From contig NC_064614.1 in the NCBI RefSeq assembly GCF_023898315.1, forward strand, positions 380,431,348 through 380,495,347: a stretch of 64,000 nt of DNA, read 5' to 3'. The stretch's first letter is position 1; every line of letters starts with the position of its first letter. Shown here in pieces: positions 44,140 through 56,599 of this stretch. Both the position numbers and the translations under genes were made by a program. This DNA comes from Schistocerca nitens (lineage: Eukaryota > Arthropoda > Insecta > Orthoptera > Acrididae). The notes under the pieces were generated by a model, which was given only the letters and a program-made list of their open reading frames with translations, did no database searches and was not told where the DNA came from.

Positions 44140-45121
44140 TACTTCAGTGATTGCGGCACTGGAGCTGTATACATAGCTAACCGTTCGTGAGACGTGACCA
44201 TAAAACTTCTTAAATTTGCAGTTTTTCAACAACTTTAATACCTTCTTTCCTACACGAGCAATAATTGTTCTCCTAGACATATCCTAGAGAATACACTCTG
44301 ATCAAAAGCCTAGTGCGCTACAGAGCTCATATCCAAATTGCAGCGGAAAACTCGGTTCCCTCAACATGTAATAAAAAATTCCCCTCCATGATCTACCACA
44401 TACTTTCTTGATAAAGATCAATTGCAAACGTTTACTTAAACCATTTTAAGACTGTTATTTACGATTTCTCTGTAGAAATCTGTATCTATATTCTACCTGT
44501 GGGGCACGAACGACAGTGATTGACTCCACACATTATGCTTCTCTAAAAAGCCAAAGTTAGTGTATTCTGTTTCCAATGCAATGGAGTATAGTATCAAGCG
44601 AGACACGCTGAAAAAACAAAACAAAAAAAACAAAAAAAACCACCAAAAGAAGAGAGTTCAGAGTTCTAAACTGGCAATTAATTCTCGCCAGTAACAGCCG
44701 GACCCTAAAGCACAATCCAGTGACGCAACGTTAGAGCGGTTCCGAAATTGTCAGAGGCATGACACTTGCTGGCAGCAACCATAAAAGCGGAAAGACGCAA
44801 GAACGTGCCATAAACATCGGTTCTCTTTTTTACATTTCGGTTTCTTTAATTGCTCTTTCCTTCAGATGCCTCCTGCTATCTCACAACTCCTCATAAAATT
44901 TGTTAAAAGCCCACGACAAGACATAAACGATGCCGTCCAGAAGACAAAGCCACGAGAGAAGACGTCACGGTGGTTTTCTGCTCCGTCATCACAGCCACAT
45001 CGCTGCGCCACTTGGGGTTTACTGTTGATTGCTTACGGTTATTTGTTCGTTGCTACACCCAGAGGCTGACGAACTCTTATCTGACAGACATACAACCACG
45101 AAGAAACTTCTCTTCACCACA
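44140..45121. other. Unannotated stretch
   Basis: No element recognised. An A-rich simple region lies at 44611-44650. Confidence 0.4.
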
Positions 45122-45133
45122 CCTACCGCAAAC

Positions 45134-45334
45134 AAAAATGGTTCAAATAGCTCTGAGCACTATGAGACTTAACTTCTGTGGTCATTAGTCCCCTAGAACG
45201 TAGAACTACTTAAACCTAACTAACCTAGGGACATCACACACATCCATGCCCGAGGCAGGATTCGAACCTGCGACCGCAGCGGTAGCGCGGTTCCAGACTG
45301 AAGCGCCTAGAACCGCTCGGCCACTCAGGCTGGC
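45134..45334 (-). repeat. SINE, 12-bp target duplication
   Basis: Common family on the minus strand, complete. Perfect duplication CCTACCGCAAAC at 45122-45133 and 45335-45346. Confidence 0.95.
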
Positions 45335-45529
45335 CCTACCGCAAACGTTTGGTGGCAGTACCCTTCTGCACGATCCGATACTTTCATTAACTGATGAAAC
45401 GACAGTACACCTTCGTTCAAGTAGCAAGATGCTTAGTAAAAATATATTTATCGGGGCTTAAATGAAAAAAATAGGCACAACGGACAAATAAATTGGTCAA
45501 CCCCAGGAGACGGAATATCACGAGAGCAT

Positions 45530-46610
45530 GCTGAAAAGTAATGTCTCCGAATTTTTTATTCTGTCTCAACATCAGTTGACGTATTAGATGTCCTTCATAT
45601 TACTCGATCGACTTACAATTTAAATCCATAGAAGAATGAAAACTATGTATGGTGATGATTGTTTCGACAGTGAGTAATGAGGGACGTTGGATTGTTCAGG
45701 CTCATAATGAAGAAAACGATGGTGGTAACATCAATGTGTGCAAGAGAGCTCGGAGTGGGCGACTGCGTACAGCAGCTGGCGAGACTCATCGGAATCGAGC
45801 TGATGAAGTCATCAGAGAAAAGCGTCGGATGATACAGACACAAATCTCAGGTAAGTGTGGCATATCACGAGAGCGTGTACAGCATTGCAGAACAGAGGTA
45901 CAGAAAACTGCATGCGCGGCAGGTGCCTCGAATACTCACTCTTGACATGGAAGAGCGGAGACTGGATATCTGTCAATGATTTCTTTTGCGTTTTGAGTGT
46001 GAAGGTGATGGATTCCTTAACAGCATTGCGACAGATGATGAAAACAAGTGAGAATCAGTAGATTTCCGCCACAAAGAATCACCGACACCAAAAGGGTTCC
46101 AGACCACGTGATCATCAGGCAAAGTCATCCTCACAGTGTTCTCGAATGTTCAAGGTGTGGTGCATTTGGTATTCGTGGCTAAAGGCACAACCATAAACTC
46201 TACAAGATGGTGCGAGACCCTCAGAAAACCGAAAGGAAGAATTCGAAGAGTTCGTCTACACACTGAGCATCCTCTCGTTCAGCACGACAGTGCCGGACAT
46301 CTACAACAATGCGACGCCTTACGTTCACTGTCATCGACCATCCTCCACACAGTTCTGAACTGGTCCCATCAGATTTTCATCTGTTTTCAAAACTTAAAGA
46401 CGACTTTCGAGAACATCAATTTGATACTGAAGGAGTGAGTCAAGCATATTTAAGGTTGTGGATTCGACAACAATGTCAAAAAGTCTACAGTACGGTACCA
46501 CAAATTGGTCTGCCATTGGGATAAATGTGTTTGTCGCCAGGATGACTACGTTGAGAAATAAATATGTGGGCATGAAAAATAAGGATTAGGATATTAATAA
46601 CGTTTGTTTT
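45530..46610 (+). pseudogene. Decayed mariner-type element
   Basis: The left end reads GCATGCTGAAAAGTAATGTCTCCGA-like sequence at about 45528, which I recall as a mariner terminal repeat. The gene is fragmentary: SNEGRWIVQAHNEENDGG with NRADEVIREKRRMIQTQISG and WHITRACTALQNR, then in other frames RIRRVRLHTEHPLVQHDSAG-like pieces (second Asp region near 46290) and HPPHSSELVPSDFHLFSKLK (third Asp, near 46350), ending WIRQQCQKVYSTVPQ. Numerous stops. The expected right end is not found, so it is 3' truncated or too diverged. Confidence 0.75.
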
Positions 46611-47552
46611 GTATCACCAAGGTACTAGCTGAGAGGGTCACAGACGGAGAAGAGGAATCGACTGGGGGATTGTCTAAGGAACCAATACGGTATTATTCTG
46701 AAGGGTTCCCGTCAAACTACGGAAAGCCTACACCAGTGTCGGACGTTATTTGGAACCAGTTCTCCATAATAAGAGTAAGAACGATTCATCACGAACTCAG
46801 AATGTTGATGGAATGGCATGGCTGTTGCTTGCCTGATTTAAGCCACATACGGAATATCTAGGAGGTTGTACCGAGACGACTTCCTTCACTGCAGTTTCCA
46901 CCAGTGATTTTTAAGGAGCGCTAATCGTTTCTCACTAGAAATGAACGCTGGTACCGAGTCGTGTGGTTGATGAGCTGGTTTTCATTACGTTACAGATATC
47001 AGATCTTCAATAGTGTTGGCGACATACATGATAATGAAGTAACCAATATCATGGTCCAGTATAGCTAGTTGTGCATTTCTTCATGAAACATGATGGGCAT
47101 GCATTATTTTATTAAATACATAAGAGTGATCACGGTTTGAATAACAAAGTAATTTTATGCGTGTTTATATTGCGTTAACAACTACTGCCTTACATCTGGG
47201 ACAAGTGCGCGTATGAACGAGAGATATTTTCATTTTGCAGACTGAACTTACGTACCTGAGAATAATGGAGAAGGAATTAAGACAGTGGACTCGTATTGGA
47301 GAACACTGCTCATGAAATCCGTGTTCGGCCATCCAGATTAAGAATTTCCGTGGTTCCCCTACATCACTTAAGGTGAATGCGGGGATAGTTTCTCGGAAAG
47401 GAAAGGACAGAATACGTTTCGCATGTTTCCGAAATTGTGCTCCGTTCCTAATGACGACGTCATCGACTGGGCGTTGGATCTTAATATTCTCTTCTTTCTT
47501 TGGGGTTACTCCAACGATTTTAGGTGACATCAGACAGTAAGAAAAGCTAGCC
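46611..47552. other. Unannotated stretch with one unexplained open frame
   Basis: Apart from the minus-strand frame at 47165-47530 nothing stands out. Confidence 0.35.
47165..47530 (-). other. Unrecognised open frame, 121 codons
   Basis: It begins MSPKIVGVTPKKEENIKIQR and ends TRTCPRCKAVVVNAI. A CPRC pair is the only motif-like feature. It does not overlap any repeat I recognise, and its composition is less skewed than the GC-rich artefact frames. It could be a fragment of an old element or a chance frame; I do not assign a function. Confidence 0.2.
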
Positions 47553-47566
47553 TTTCTATACTAGTA

Positions 47567-47765
47567 GCTGCGCGGGATTAGCCGAGCGGTCTTAGGCGCT
47601 GCAGTCATGGACTGTGCGACTGATCCCAGCGGAGCTTCGAGTCCTCCCTCGGGCATGGGTGTGTGTGTTTGTCCTTAGGATAATTTAGGTTAAGTAGTGT
47701 GTAAGCATAGGGACTGATGACCTTAGCAGTTATGTCCCATAAGATTTCACACACATTTGAACATT
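47567..47765 (+). repeat. SINE, second Leu-like head, 14-bp duplication
   Basis: Same family as 29421-29622: GCGCGGGATTAGCCGAGCGG head, ACTGTGCGACTGATCCCAGC arm, B box CTTCGAGTCCTCCCTCGG and an end CACACACATTTGAACA. Duplication TTTCTATACTAGTA (47553-47566) and TTTCTATACCAGTA (47766-47779), one mismatch. Confidence 0.92.
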
Positions 47766-47904
47766 TTTCTATACCAGTAATGCAAAAGGATCACATTGAC
47801 TCAAGTATTGATTGAAGGGAATGGCCAAAAACTTGCTGGATGCTGAAGTTCGTACTGTCATGATATTCAAAAAAGCTTTCTTTTCGAAATAAATACGGTG
47901 TTCA

Positions 47905-49010
47905 GTCGCATTAAAGTGACCATATCCCAGAAGCCTGGATAACCACTTTTTGTAGTGCGGACCGCTGCAAGGCTTGCAGTAAGAGGGTCAGTGGGTTCTT
48001 GAAGGCACCGACACGGATATGGATCCATGCCGACTCCAGGGCCGTGGCCAGCTGCGCTAGCCTCCTAGGTTCAGGGTCCACGATGCATACAGCCCGATCG
48101 AGATGGTTCCACGTATTCTCGATTGAGTTTGAATTCGGGGAGTCTGGTGACCACGGGAGTACGATAAAGTCATTCTGGCGCTCTTCGAACCATACACGGA
48201 CACTGCGAGCTATGTGCACGTTGCATTGTCCTGCTGGTAGATGCCATCGTGCCGAGAAAAAATAAAATGCATGTGCGGGTCGACATGGACCCCAAGGATA
48301 GGTACATACTGGCTTTGACCCATTGTACCTTCTAGAATGACGAGATCACCCGAGGAAAGCCACGAAAACGTTCCCCAGACCATAACACTGCCTCCTCCGC
48401 CTGGACCTTTCCGATGGTGTTGCAGGGCGTTTACTTACAGACGTTTCCCGTCGTGCACTCCATATGGCCATCTGTGCGATGGAGCATAAAACGTGATTCA
48501 TCTGAAAAGGCGACCTGTCGAGAATCAGTGGACGTCCAGTTGCGGTATTGGCGTGCAAATCACAGCAGTCAGCATCAGTGCGTGAGCCAGAAGCCTGCTG
48601 CGGAGGTGCTTCTGAGTGGTCATTTGCACAACACTTGCAAGTGTATTCTTCCGTACACATCTCCGTAGACATCGTTCACTCCCGTCATATATGGCCCTTG
48701 GTGCACCACAGATACCTCAGCACCGGTTTTGGTTAGGGCCGTTTTGCCATGCACGGTGTATTTTAACGACGGCGGCAAGCGAAGAGTTTGCAAACTTAGC
48801 CGTTTTGGACTGCAATGTTTTCCGTGTTCCCCCCGGAGACGCCTTGAATACCCTCCACTGCTAGTACTGTCGCCTGTCGTCTGTTAGTTGTTATTGCACG
48901 TTGACGTTGAACAAAGGCGGTAGTCATATTAGTGTGACTGATGTGACTGGACCTTGTAACTCAACATGCGAGGCCCATCGCGGTACGATATGACACAAAA
49001 TTATGTAAAA
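47905..49010 (-). pseudogene. Decayed Tc1-type transposase
   Basis: Minus strand: YQQDNATCT near 48225 (second Asp), then ARSVRVWFEERQNDFIVLPW and SPDSPNSNSIENTWNHLDRA (catalytic Glu at about 48115), followed by a C terminus LQALQRSALQK near 47960. Upstream, NVFVAFLG and MNHVLCSIAQMAIWSARRET-like pieces at 48346-48520 come from the first-Asp region in shifted frames. Frame changes are frequent. No terminal repeats were recognised. The SINE at 49028 sits just beyond it. Confidence 0.7.
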
Positions 49011-49027
49011 ATGCCATCACACTCTGA

Positions 49028-49231
49028 TGGTTCAAAAATGGTTCAAATGGCTCTGAGCACTATAGGACGTAACATCTGAGGTCATCAGCTCCCTAGACTT
49101 AGAGCTACTGAAACATAACTAACATAAGGGCATCATACACATCCATGCCCGAGGCAGGATCCGGACCTTTGACTGTAGCGGTCGCGCGGTTGCTGACCGA
49201 AGCGCCTAGAACCGCTCGGCCACAAGGCGGA
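49028..49231 (-). repeat. Diverged SINE, 14-bp duplication
   Basis: Common family with many changes (AACATAACTAACATAAGGGC in the body). The duplication CCATCACACTCTGA at 49014-49027 and 49232-49245 is still perfect. Confidence 0.92.
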
Positions 49232-49245
49232 CCATCACACTCTGA

Positions 49246-51444
49246 GAATGAATTAGCTGTTCATCCCGATATGTAGGACTACTTTCTTGTATTCTCTTTT
49301 TTTGTTTGTTTGTTTCTTTCTGTCTTTTGCCGAACAGAGATTCTTCTGTGATACTCAGAGGAAATTAGGGCTGCATCGCAAAACATGGTGGAAAAAGAAA
49401 CTACTAGACAGACGGCTTTATGGGTTCTTCCAACCGAAATCCACGCGGAACGCGAAAGATTTTTGTTTAGTTTGTCTTCTTAGTTAAATGATGTCATAAA
49501 TAACGAGAATTCACTACTCAAAACTTACCAATTGCTCCATGTGTTATATATCAGCAGATAACGCCTTTCAATTTAAAAAAAAATCGCCGACGTGTCTCAA
49601 GTTTATTCAATGTGCAGAGTGATATGGCCAGCATAGTATTGTTCTGTCCGGAGACAGAGGAATATTTTTGCGCTTCTGAATTTACTAACAGACCCACTGT
49701 GTTGTCTCCAGATTTCCGTTGAACTTTACTCACTGTGACAGAATCTGAGCAACACTCCTTTCACAGACGTTAATTTACGTATTTTTCTAATCCATTACCT
49801 GCACATATAACGCCAAATATTTCGTCTAAAATAGCGCGTCATGTTTTCTATTCGTGACACGCACATAAAATAAATAATGAAGCCGGTTGGTAATATTACA
49901 CACATAGTATAATCAAACAGGGATTTTTCATGGCGAACAAGAATCAGTTCATCTCAATGGCAAGTTCTTTGAACAAGATCAGGATCGGTTTCCTCCTCGT
50001 CTTTGCCCAGTTTAACTTCTACTACTTCTCTGATATGGCAGAAGCTACAGTGCAGACTTGCGTCATTCCCTGTGACATGAAGAACTTGGAAAATTGAGAG
50101 CAGTGCTTTATGCTCTATGCGACGCTTTTCTCTGGCTGTCTGACACTGGGACTTGGTGTCCATCTTTGTGCAGTTTCTGTTCATACCAGCATAATCCATT
50201 ACTAACAGCTCAGATGTTTCTTGTACATTATCTCTATATTGTACCGTCCATCGAACGTCGCACAGAGGCGTGTGTTCGTGAGGGCACGAGATGTAATTTA
50301 TGTTCCTTTCTCTGACCTTCTATTCAGTATTCACAATAAAATATTGGAGTTTCCTACGTCTCTTTTCCACAACCATCTCTTATTTTTCTTAAAGTTCGAA
50401 TTTTTCGTGTTTGCTACTTTTGTTGGAAATTAAGTACAGTTCATTTGTTTTATCCAGCACTATTTGCGCATTGCCTATCCTCTACAGCCGCCTTGATCTT
50501 TTACTCTCGTCTGTTACGTCTGAAAGCTTTTTACAGCGCCTCGAAGTAACAAAATGTGGGTGAGAACACGCTGCTGCCGCACAGACGACAGTTTTAATAT
50601 CCGCTCGTAAAACTGTTAGACCTATGGTAGCATAATAATAACCGATTGTTAGATTCCTCCCTTTCACCTTCGGCTCTCGGTGGACTGCGAGACACGTTTC
50701 GAAACACGTTTCCAGGTTACATTTTAATAATTGCGCCGTAAATCTCTTAAGAGCGCCGTGTTTCGGAAACTGGGATACGACGTCATTTAGACACCGCGCT
50801 ACATAATTCATCTGGGGTAAGCGTGTTTGCAGATTAGCCTACCCTGCCGGGCGCGCGCACTGATGGTACGCTTCTCCGGAAACGATCGGTCAGATGGGCA
50901 GGGTACCTGCTTGGCTTGTGAGCCTTTGGGAACAGCTGAGTCTGCAACGGCGCGCCAGTGCTGGCTGCTAGGGCAGCCACACGAGAGGTATTCACCTGTT
51001 TTTCGGGAGGCGTGAAATACGCCGTCAGGGGCAACCTCTAGGTGACAGTCGCCATAAATCAGTGAGGCGGCTCTCTTGCTACATTCGTGTGCCTCTTGTG
51101 GGGTTCCACTGAGGAAGAAGCAGCTAAGGCAAAAGCGCTGAGGTGGTTTGGACAGAACAGAATTTGTGTGTTTGTGTGTGTGTTTGTGTTTGAGGTCTTT
51201 ACTATGCATTGTATTGTCACGGAGTTCCCTGCGCAGATAATTCACCAGCCACTTGTGCGCGAGAGGAACTTAGCAGAAATGATCCAATTCTCGTACGTAC
51301 TCACGCAGTACAGAACCGTTATTTCAAAACGATAAGTTGGGTCAAACGTAGCGATGCTGGGTGTCCGACTCGACCCCTGACATAATGATGTGGCGCGAAT
51401 TTTTTTACGTGTGCAAACAGAGGTAGTACAGAACATTAACAATA
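49246..51444. other. Unannotated stretch
   Basis: No mobile element recognised. Minus-strand frames 49954-50199 (81 codons, with CHFCHIREVVEV-like residues) and 50808-51245 (145 codons) have no similarity I can name. A GT-rich run lies at 51166-51190. Confidence 0.4.
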
Positions 51445-51446
51445 TA

Positions 51447-52782
51447 CAGGGTGCGTCAAAAAAATGTATATACACTTTGAACTGTCATAGGCAACTTATT
51501 TCCCGTTCTACAAGGTTAAATATCTGTGAGAAAGTAATGTTATGTTTCTTCAACAGGTGGCAGCAGTGGCAAGGAAGTAACTGCAACATGGCGGACGTGC
51601 GTTTGAGCTTCGAAGCGGGGAAGCAGATAATTAAGTGGAACTGAAAGTTTGAGAATGTAGCTGCGGTTCGAAAACAGTGGAGAAGTGAGTATGGTACAGA
51701 ACCACCTTCAAGATTAATAATTACACGTCTACGAGACAAATTCGAAATTCATGGAACAGTATGTGATGTGCATAAAGGTCGATCAGGGCGACCTCGTACA
51801 GCTACAAGTGATGATTCCACAACTGCGGTCTTGGAACTGTTTCAGCGTTCGGCTCAAAAATCTTCAAGGCAAGAGGCATGTGAGAGTAACGTAAGTGCTA
51901 GTAGTGTGCTACGCGTTCTGAAGAAAGGCAAGTTTCGTGTGTACATTCCAAGACTGGTGCAACAGCTAAGTGATGACGATCCAGATCGAAGGTTAGAATT
52001 TTGTGAATGGGTTCATGAGATGGTGAGACGTGAACCGGGATTTATGGGTAGCATAATTTGGTCGGATGAAGCCCAATTCAAACTCAATGGAACTGTCAAT
52101 AGGCACAATTGTGTGTACTGGGCTGAAGATAATCCTCACATTACAGTTGAAAAGGCTGTGAATTTCCCTGGTGTAAATGTGTGGTGTGATTTGTCTGCAA
52201 GGGGACTCATTGGGCCTTTCCGCTTTGAAGGTACTGTTGCTGGAGAAACGTACCTAACGATGCTTCCTGACTCCATATTCCCTGCGATTCGTGCATTATA
52301 CGGTAATTATGAGTTTTATTTCCAACAAGATGACGCCCCGCCGCACTATCATAGGGACGTACGAGCATACCTGGATCACAATGTGCCAGGCCAGTGGATA
52401 TGACGCAGGGGACTAATCGAGTTTCCTGCACGCTCTCCACACCTCACGCAGCTGGATTTCTTCTTATGGGGCACAGTAAAAGATGAGGCGTACAAACGTA
52501 AACCACGTAACCTGGACAAACTTTGGAATGAGATTCAGGCGGTGTGCGCAAGAAATCTCATTGGACACTTTGGTACGATGTACGGAATCAGTGTTGACTC
52601 GTACTCAGAAATGTATTGATGCTGAAGGCCACCAGTTTGAACATTAATCACATTTGCAAACTACATTTATTTTTCCAATTGGAGTTTAAGCTTTCCATTT
52701 CCAGAAATTTAACATTGTAGAACGGGAAATAAATTTTCTATGACTCTTCAAAGTGTGTATACAGTTTTTTTGACGCACCCTG
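51447..52782 (+). mobile_element. DD41D (rosa-like) element, 1336 bp
   Basis: Terminal inverted repeats of about 65 bp, starting CAGGGTGCGTCAAAAAAA and still aligning at TTATTTCCCGTTCTACAA, with TA at 51445-51446 and 52783-52784. The transposase fills the plus strand and is damaged by two stops and one frameshift. Confidence 0.92.
51588..52647 (+). pseudogene. DD41D transposase with two stops and a frameshift
   Basis: The start MADVRLSFEAGKQIIKWN meets a TGA at 51642-51644 and then reads on in frame: KQWRSEYGTEPPSRLIITRL, HKGRSGRPRTATSDD, SIIWSDEAQF (first Asp), YFQQDDAPPH (second Asp, codon 52329-52331), a TGA at 52401-52403, then PARSPHLTQLDFFLWGTVKD (third Asp, codon 52455-52457). There are 41 residues between the last two Asp. 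A frameshift near 52570 precedes the natural end RTQKCIDAEGHQFEH at 52644. The two stops are single-base changes, so the copy is moderately young. The long open piece is 51768-52403. Confidence 0.92.
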
Positions 52783-52784
52783 TA

Positions 52785-53329
52785 TATTTTTGCCCTATAC
52801 TATATTTTAAACATACGTTTAGCAGAGACTGACTAAAGTAATCCATTGATAGCACACATAAACTTTCTGACAAATTATCCACGGAGGAGAGAAAGGATCT
52901 TGAACGAGCTGTACTAGATACAGGGACATTTCAGGCCGCACGAACTGTTAGTTATCGACATCTTTAAAGGCTTCCATACTGAACAGAAACTGATCTCTGT
53001 ATGACAAAGGAAGGATGATGGGTGTTGGGGAATGAAGGCTTCCGATAATATGTAATTGTCACATGATATGGTGTTGAACAATGGACTGATCTACAGCGTA
53101 GCTAGAGATCTAGTGGAAGGTGACACTTTGGTTGAGGATCGACGAGACCATCGAAAGTCAGTGCGAAGTCTACTATTGATCGGTATGGTATCCCGAGTTC
53201 TATTTGACAAAACCAACGAATGTGATGTCATAAGAATAGCTATTTTACGCATATTGTATTTTGATTCACGGTTCATAGCCTCCATTTTGATAATATCGTG
53301 AGGCAAAGCACAGTCACAATATAGTCAGG
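52785..53329. other. Unannotated stretch
   Basis: No element recognised between the DD41D transposon and the SINE. Confidence 0.4.
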
Positions 53330-53341
53330 TTTTATATTATC

Positions 53342-53539
53342 AAATGGTTCAAATGGTTCTGAGCACTATGGGACTTAACATCTGTGGTCATCAGTCCCCT
53401 AGAACATAGAACTACTTAAACCTAACTAACCTAAGGACATCACACACATCCATGCCCGAGGCAGGATTCGAACCTGCGACCGTAGCAGTCGCGCGGTTCC
53501 GGACTGCGCGCCTAGAACCGCTAGACCACCGCGGCCGGC
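53342..53539 (-). repeat. SINE, 12-bp target duplication
   Basis: Common family on the minus strand, complete. Duplication TTTTATATTATC at 53330-53341 and 53540-53551. Confidence 0.95.
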
Positions 53540-53551
53540 TTTTATATTATC

Positions 53552-54569
53552 CAACGATTATGTAGTACTTGAAGAAAAAAATGTATACTTCCCGTGGTAA
53601 ATGCCACAATTTACAAAACAAAACAAAAAATTGATCACGTGGAATCCAACTGGCTTAACTCAAAATTATACAAGACGAGTGAAAAAGAAAAAAATCATCG
53701 GCTGCGACATTGTAAAGGATTAATGTACAGAATGACATCTGCACTTACAAATAAATTGACGTTTGTGCGTTATATCTTGCAGTGGGCATTTCTTTAAACC
53801 ATATTAACCTGTACGAAGAGTGTTGAAGGCTCTCACGGGTAACTTCAGGTGTGCCTTATGGACTACTATCAATCGATGTATACCTTAATGACTTACCCGA
53901 AACGTAATTAGAAGTCATTTACAGAGATTAAAGATTGCATCTCTCATTCTGTAGTGTAGCGTACCCTGTAGAAATCTGTGTGAAAAATGAAAACAGTGCA
54001 GGGGCCAACGTTCTGAACGACAATTTTCCATTTATGGTGCGGCGGCCTTACGAGCAGAGCCTTGTGAGGAGTCACCCACCACGAGTCAAGACTTCAGTCC
54101 GCCAGTAACTCTGGAGTGTTATCTAAATCCTATAGAAACTCCACTGTTTATTTTAATGGAAGAATTTGATTGCTGTGAGTTATTTTTTGTGTTGGCAAAA
54201 TCTTTGAACGGCGAACAGTTGTACTGATTCGGGAAGTTTCATTTCCTAAAAGTGCTATCATAAGGAACTGCTCGATTTCCCACTTTGACCCTGATCACCG
54301 CGCGATCGCATTGATCCGACTTGCCTCTGGAATTCAGTTAGGCATTTAAGAGTATCCTGCGCGTCTGTGAAGAATAAATATCGAAGTTAGGATTAACCCT
54401 CATTAATAAATATGCACACATATCGTTATTGGGTTTATTTTCTGAGGTTGGCAGTAAGACAAGTACCACTGGAACTGAGTGCAATACTCAGACTATTTTT
54501 CTAGCTTCTACCAATAACTATGGAAAAAGCATTCCGATATGTATTCCATTTTTTCACGAAATTTATGCC
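53552..54569. other. Unannotated stretch
   Basis: No recognisable element; frame 53594-53797 is not similar to anything I know. Confidence 0.35.
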
Positions 54570-54805
54570 ACCAACTCTCTCCTTTGGATACAAGAATATT
54601 TTTCAGTAGCCAACTTACATAGGGAGTAATGATCATCACAATGAAATAAGAGTAGTCAGAGCTCGTATGGTAAGATTTAAATGTTCATTTTTCCCACATA
54701 CTGTTGGAGAGTGGAACGATAGAGAAATAGGCTGAAGGAGATTCGAAGAACTGCCAGGCACTTAAGTGTGAATAGCAGACTAATCATGTAAATGTATATG
54801 TAGAC
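54570..54805 (+). mobile_element. LINE 3' terminal fragment
   Basis: Same family as 35515-36638: SNDHHNEIRVVRARMVRFKC, SFFPHTVGEWNDREIG and FEELPGT in the plus frames, then the 3' end GGCACTTAAGTGTGAATAGC and a short, mutated ATGTAAATGTATATGTAGA tail. Confidence 0.8.
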
Positions 54806-54880
54806 GCGAGAGACAAGGTTCCGAGATCGAGTCCCAGTCCGGCACACAGTTTGAATTTGTAGGCAAATGTTGAGGATAAT
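54806..54880 (+). repeat. tRNA-like repeat fragment
   Basis: CGAGATCGAGTCCCAGTCCG and GCACACAGTTTGAATTTG correspond to the 3' half of the repeat head at 23285-23470, here on the plus strand. It directly follows the LINE tail, so the LINE probably inserted in it. Confidence 0.5.
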
Positions 54881-55155
54881 TTACTTCAATGTGAAGCTTG
54901 CGCTAGGCTAAAGCCTGTTCCTCCACAACTCTTACTCTCTCTGTCTTCCACTCTTTACCTCAACACACACTCGAACATGCAGCCATGCACGAATGCGCGC
55001 ACTTGTCTGCTTCTTTCCATTGCCTGAATTTACTTTGCACCTATTTTAAGCAGGCTGTAGTGCCCAAAACGTCTTCAGATAATTCAAAAGTTAAACTCAC
55101 ATCACATTCCCCATCGAAAATCGTCAGAATTAATGGAATAGTTTTAATTATCCTC

Positions 55156-55351
55156 GCCGGCCCGTGTGGCCGAACGGTTCTAGGCGCTTCAGTCTGGAAC
55201 TGCGCGACCGCCACGGTCGCAGGTTCGAATCCTGCCTCGGGCATGGATGTGTGTGATGTCCTTAGGTTAGTTAGGTTTAAGTAGTTCTAAGTTCTAGGGG
55301 ACTGATGACCACAGATGTTAAGTCCCATAGTGCTTAGAGCCATTTGAACCA
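55156..55351 (+). repeat. SINE, imperfect 14-bp duplication
   Basis: Common family, complete. Duplication TTTTAATTATCCTC (55142-55155) and TTTAAATTACCCTC (55352-55365), two mismatches. Confidence 0.9.
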
Positions 55352-55439
55352 TTTAAATTACCCTCTTGCGATGTTAAGACTGAAGTGAGTGGTCGGGAAA
55401 TCGGCGGTGTGCTTTTATCACTCCCCACCCACTACCATA

Positions 55440-55690
55440 CTTGTGCCGGCTGTTAGGATGGACGGGCGACGTGCGGCAGCGCACGCGTTGGTAGCGTAGC
55501 CTAGAACCTATGCAGATCCCTGGCCGACCCACACAGCCGACTCAACCGCCAGGCCCGGCGGCCGACACGTTTCGTCGCCGCGTCAGACCACAGCCGCGCG
55601 TGTCCGACGCAGCGCACCCGCTGTTCTCTCATTCAACGTCTTCATTCTCGATCGCTGCCACTGCCGCGCTCCATCTGGTGCCTGTTCGTG
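55440..55690. other. GC-rich block
   Basis: CpG-rich with an unassigned frame (55510-55932) that runs into the following LINE. No X-box or CCAAT box found. Confidence 0.3.
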
Positions 55691-55699
55691 AAATTACCG

Positions 55700-56330
55700 T
55701 CTTCAACTACGTCTGCATGGTTAGTGTGCAGTTCACAATTAAATGTCTGGCAGAGGGTTCGTCGAACCACGTTCAAAGTATTTCTCTATCGAATAGCACT
55801 TGGGAAAAACGAGCATCTAAATCTTCCCGTGCGAGCCCTGAGTTCTGTTATTTTATTTCGATGGTCATTTCTAGCAATGTCAGAGGATGTCAACTAATAT
55901 TTCCGCATCCGGGGGAGAAAGTTGGTGACTGAAATTTCGTGAAAAGATTTCGCCGCAACGAAAAATACCTTTAGTTTAGTGACTGTCGCCTCAACTGTGG
56001 TACCTTAGCCGTGATGCTCTTCCCCCTGTTTCGCGGTAGTACAAGTAGTACAAAAAGAGCTGTCCTTTTTGAACTTTATCGATGTCCTCCGTCAATCTTA
56101 TGTGATAAGAATCCCATACCGTGCAGCAGCAGTCCTACTCCATAACAGGGCAGTGTAATATAGGCAGTCTCTGTAGTAGATCGGTAAAACGCTTCACCAC
56201 AACATTTTCGATGACATGGTTCTAGCTAAAATATCTGTTATCCCCAAGTCCTTAGCTTATTCTACAACCTTGAAGTATGCGTGATTAATCGTGTCACTAA
56301 AATTAACTGATTGCTAAGCATAATCATGTG
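55700..56330 (-). mobile_element. LINE 3' end, decayed
   Basis: Same order as 8450-9130: the 3' end (CACTTAAATG-like, minus strand) at about 55740, the frame of RNDHRNKITELRAREDLDAR type at 55780-55870, the IRLTEDIDKVQKGQLFL-type segment near 56060-56110, and a VNTAYFKVVE…-like start near 56270. Many disruptions, and the tail repeat is not evident at the left end (GTCTGCATGG). Confidence 0.7.
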
Positions 56331-56599
56331 CAGGACCTCACATATTGTATTGTTTAAAGACAACTGCTACTTTTCGTACTGTACAGACATTGTGTTTAAA
56401 TCATTTTTCAGTTGGTGTTGACCTTCAGAGGCTTTTATTAGACGGTAAACGACAGTACCGATATCGCATTACTGGCAAAGTGGAGTGCGGTAACTTTTGT
56501 TACTGTATTTTCTATAAAATGACTCCAACATTTGCTTTTGGGCGTTTGTCCCGATTCAACGCGGGGTCGGCCGTGTTACTATGTATTTGGCAGTGTTAG

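Noticed and set aside
50808-51245. 145-codon minus-strand frame as a secreted or Cys-rich protein
   Set aside because: No signal peptide or recognisable domain; overlaps other frames; composition ordinary for chance.
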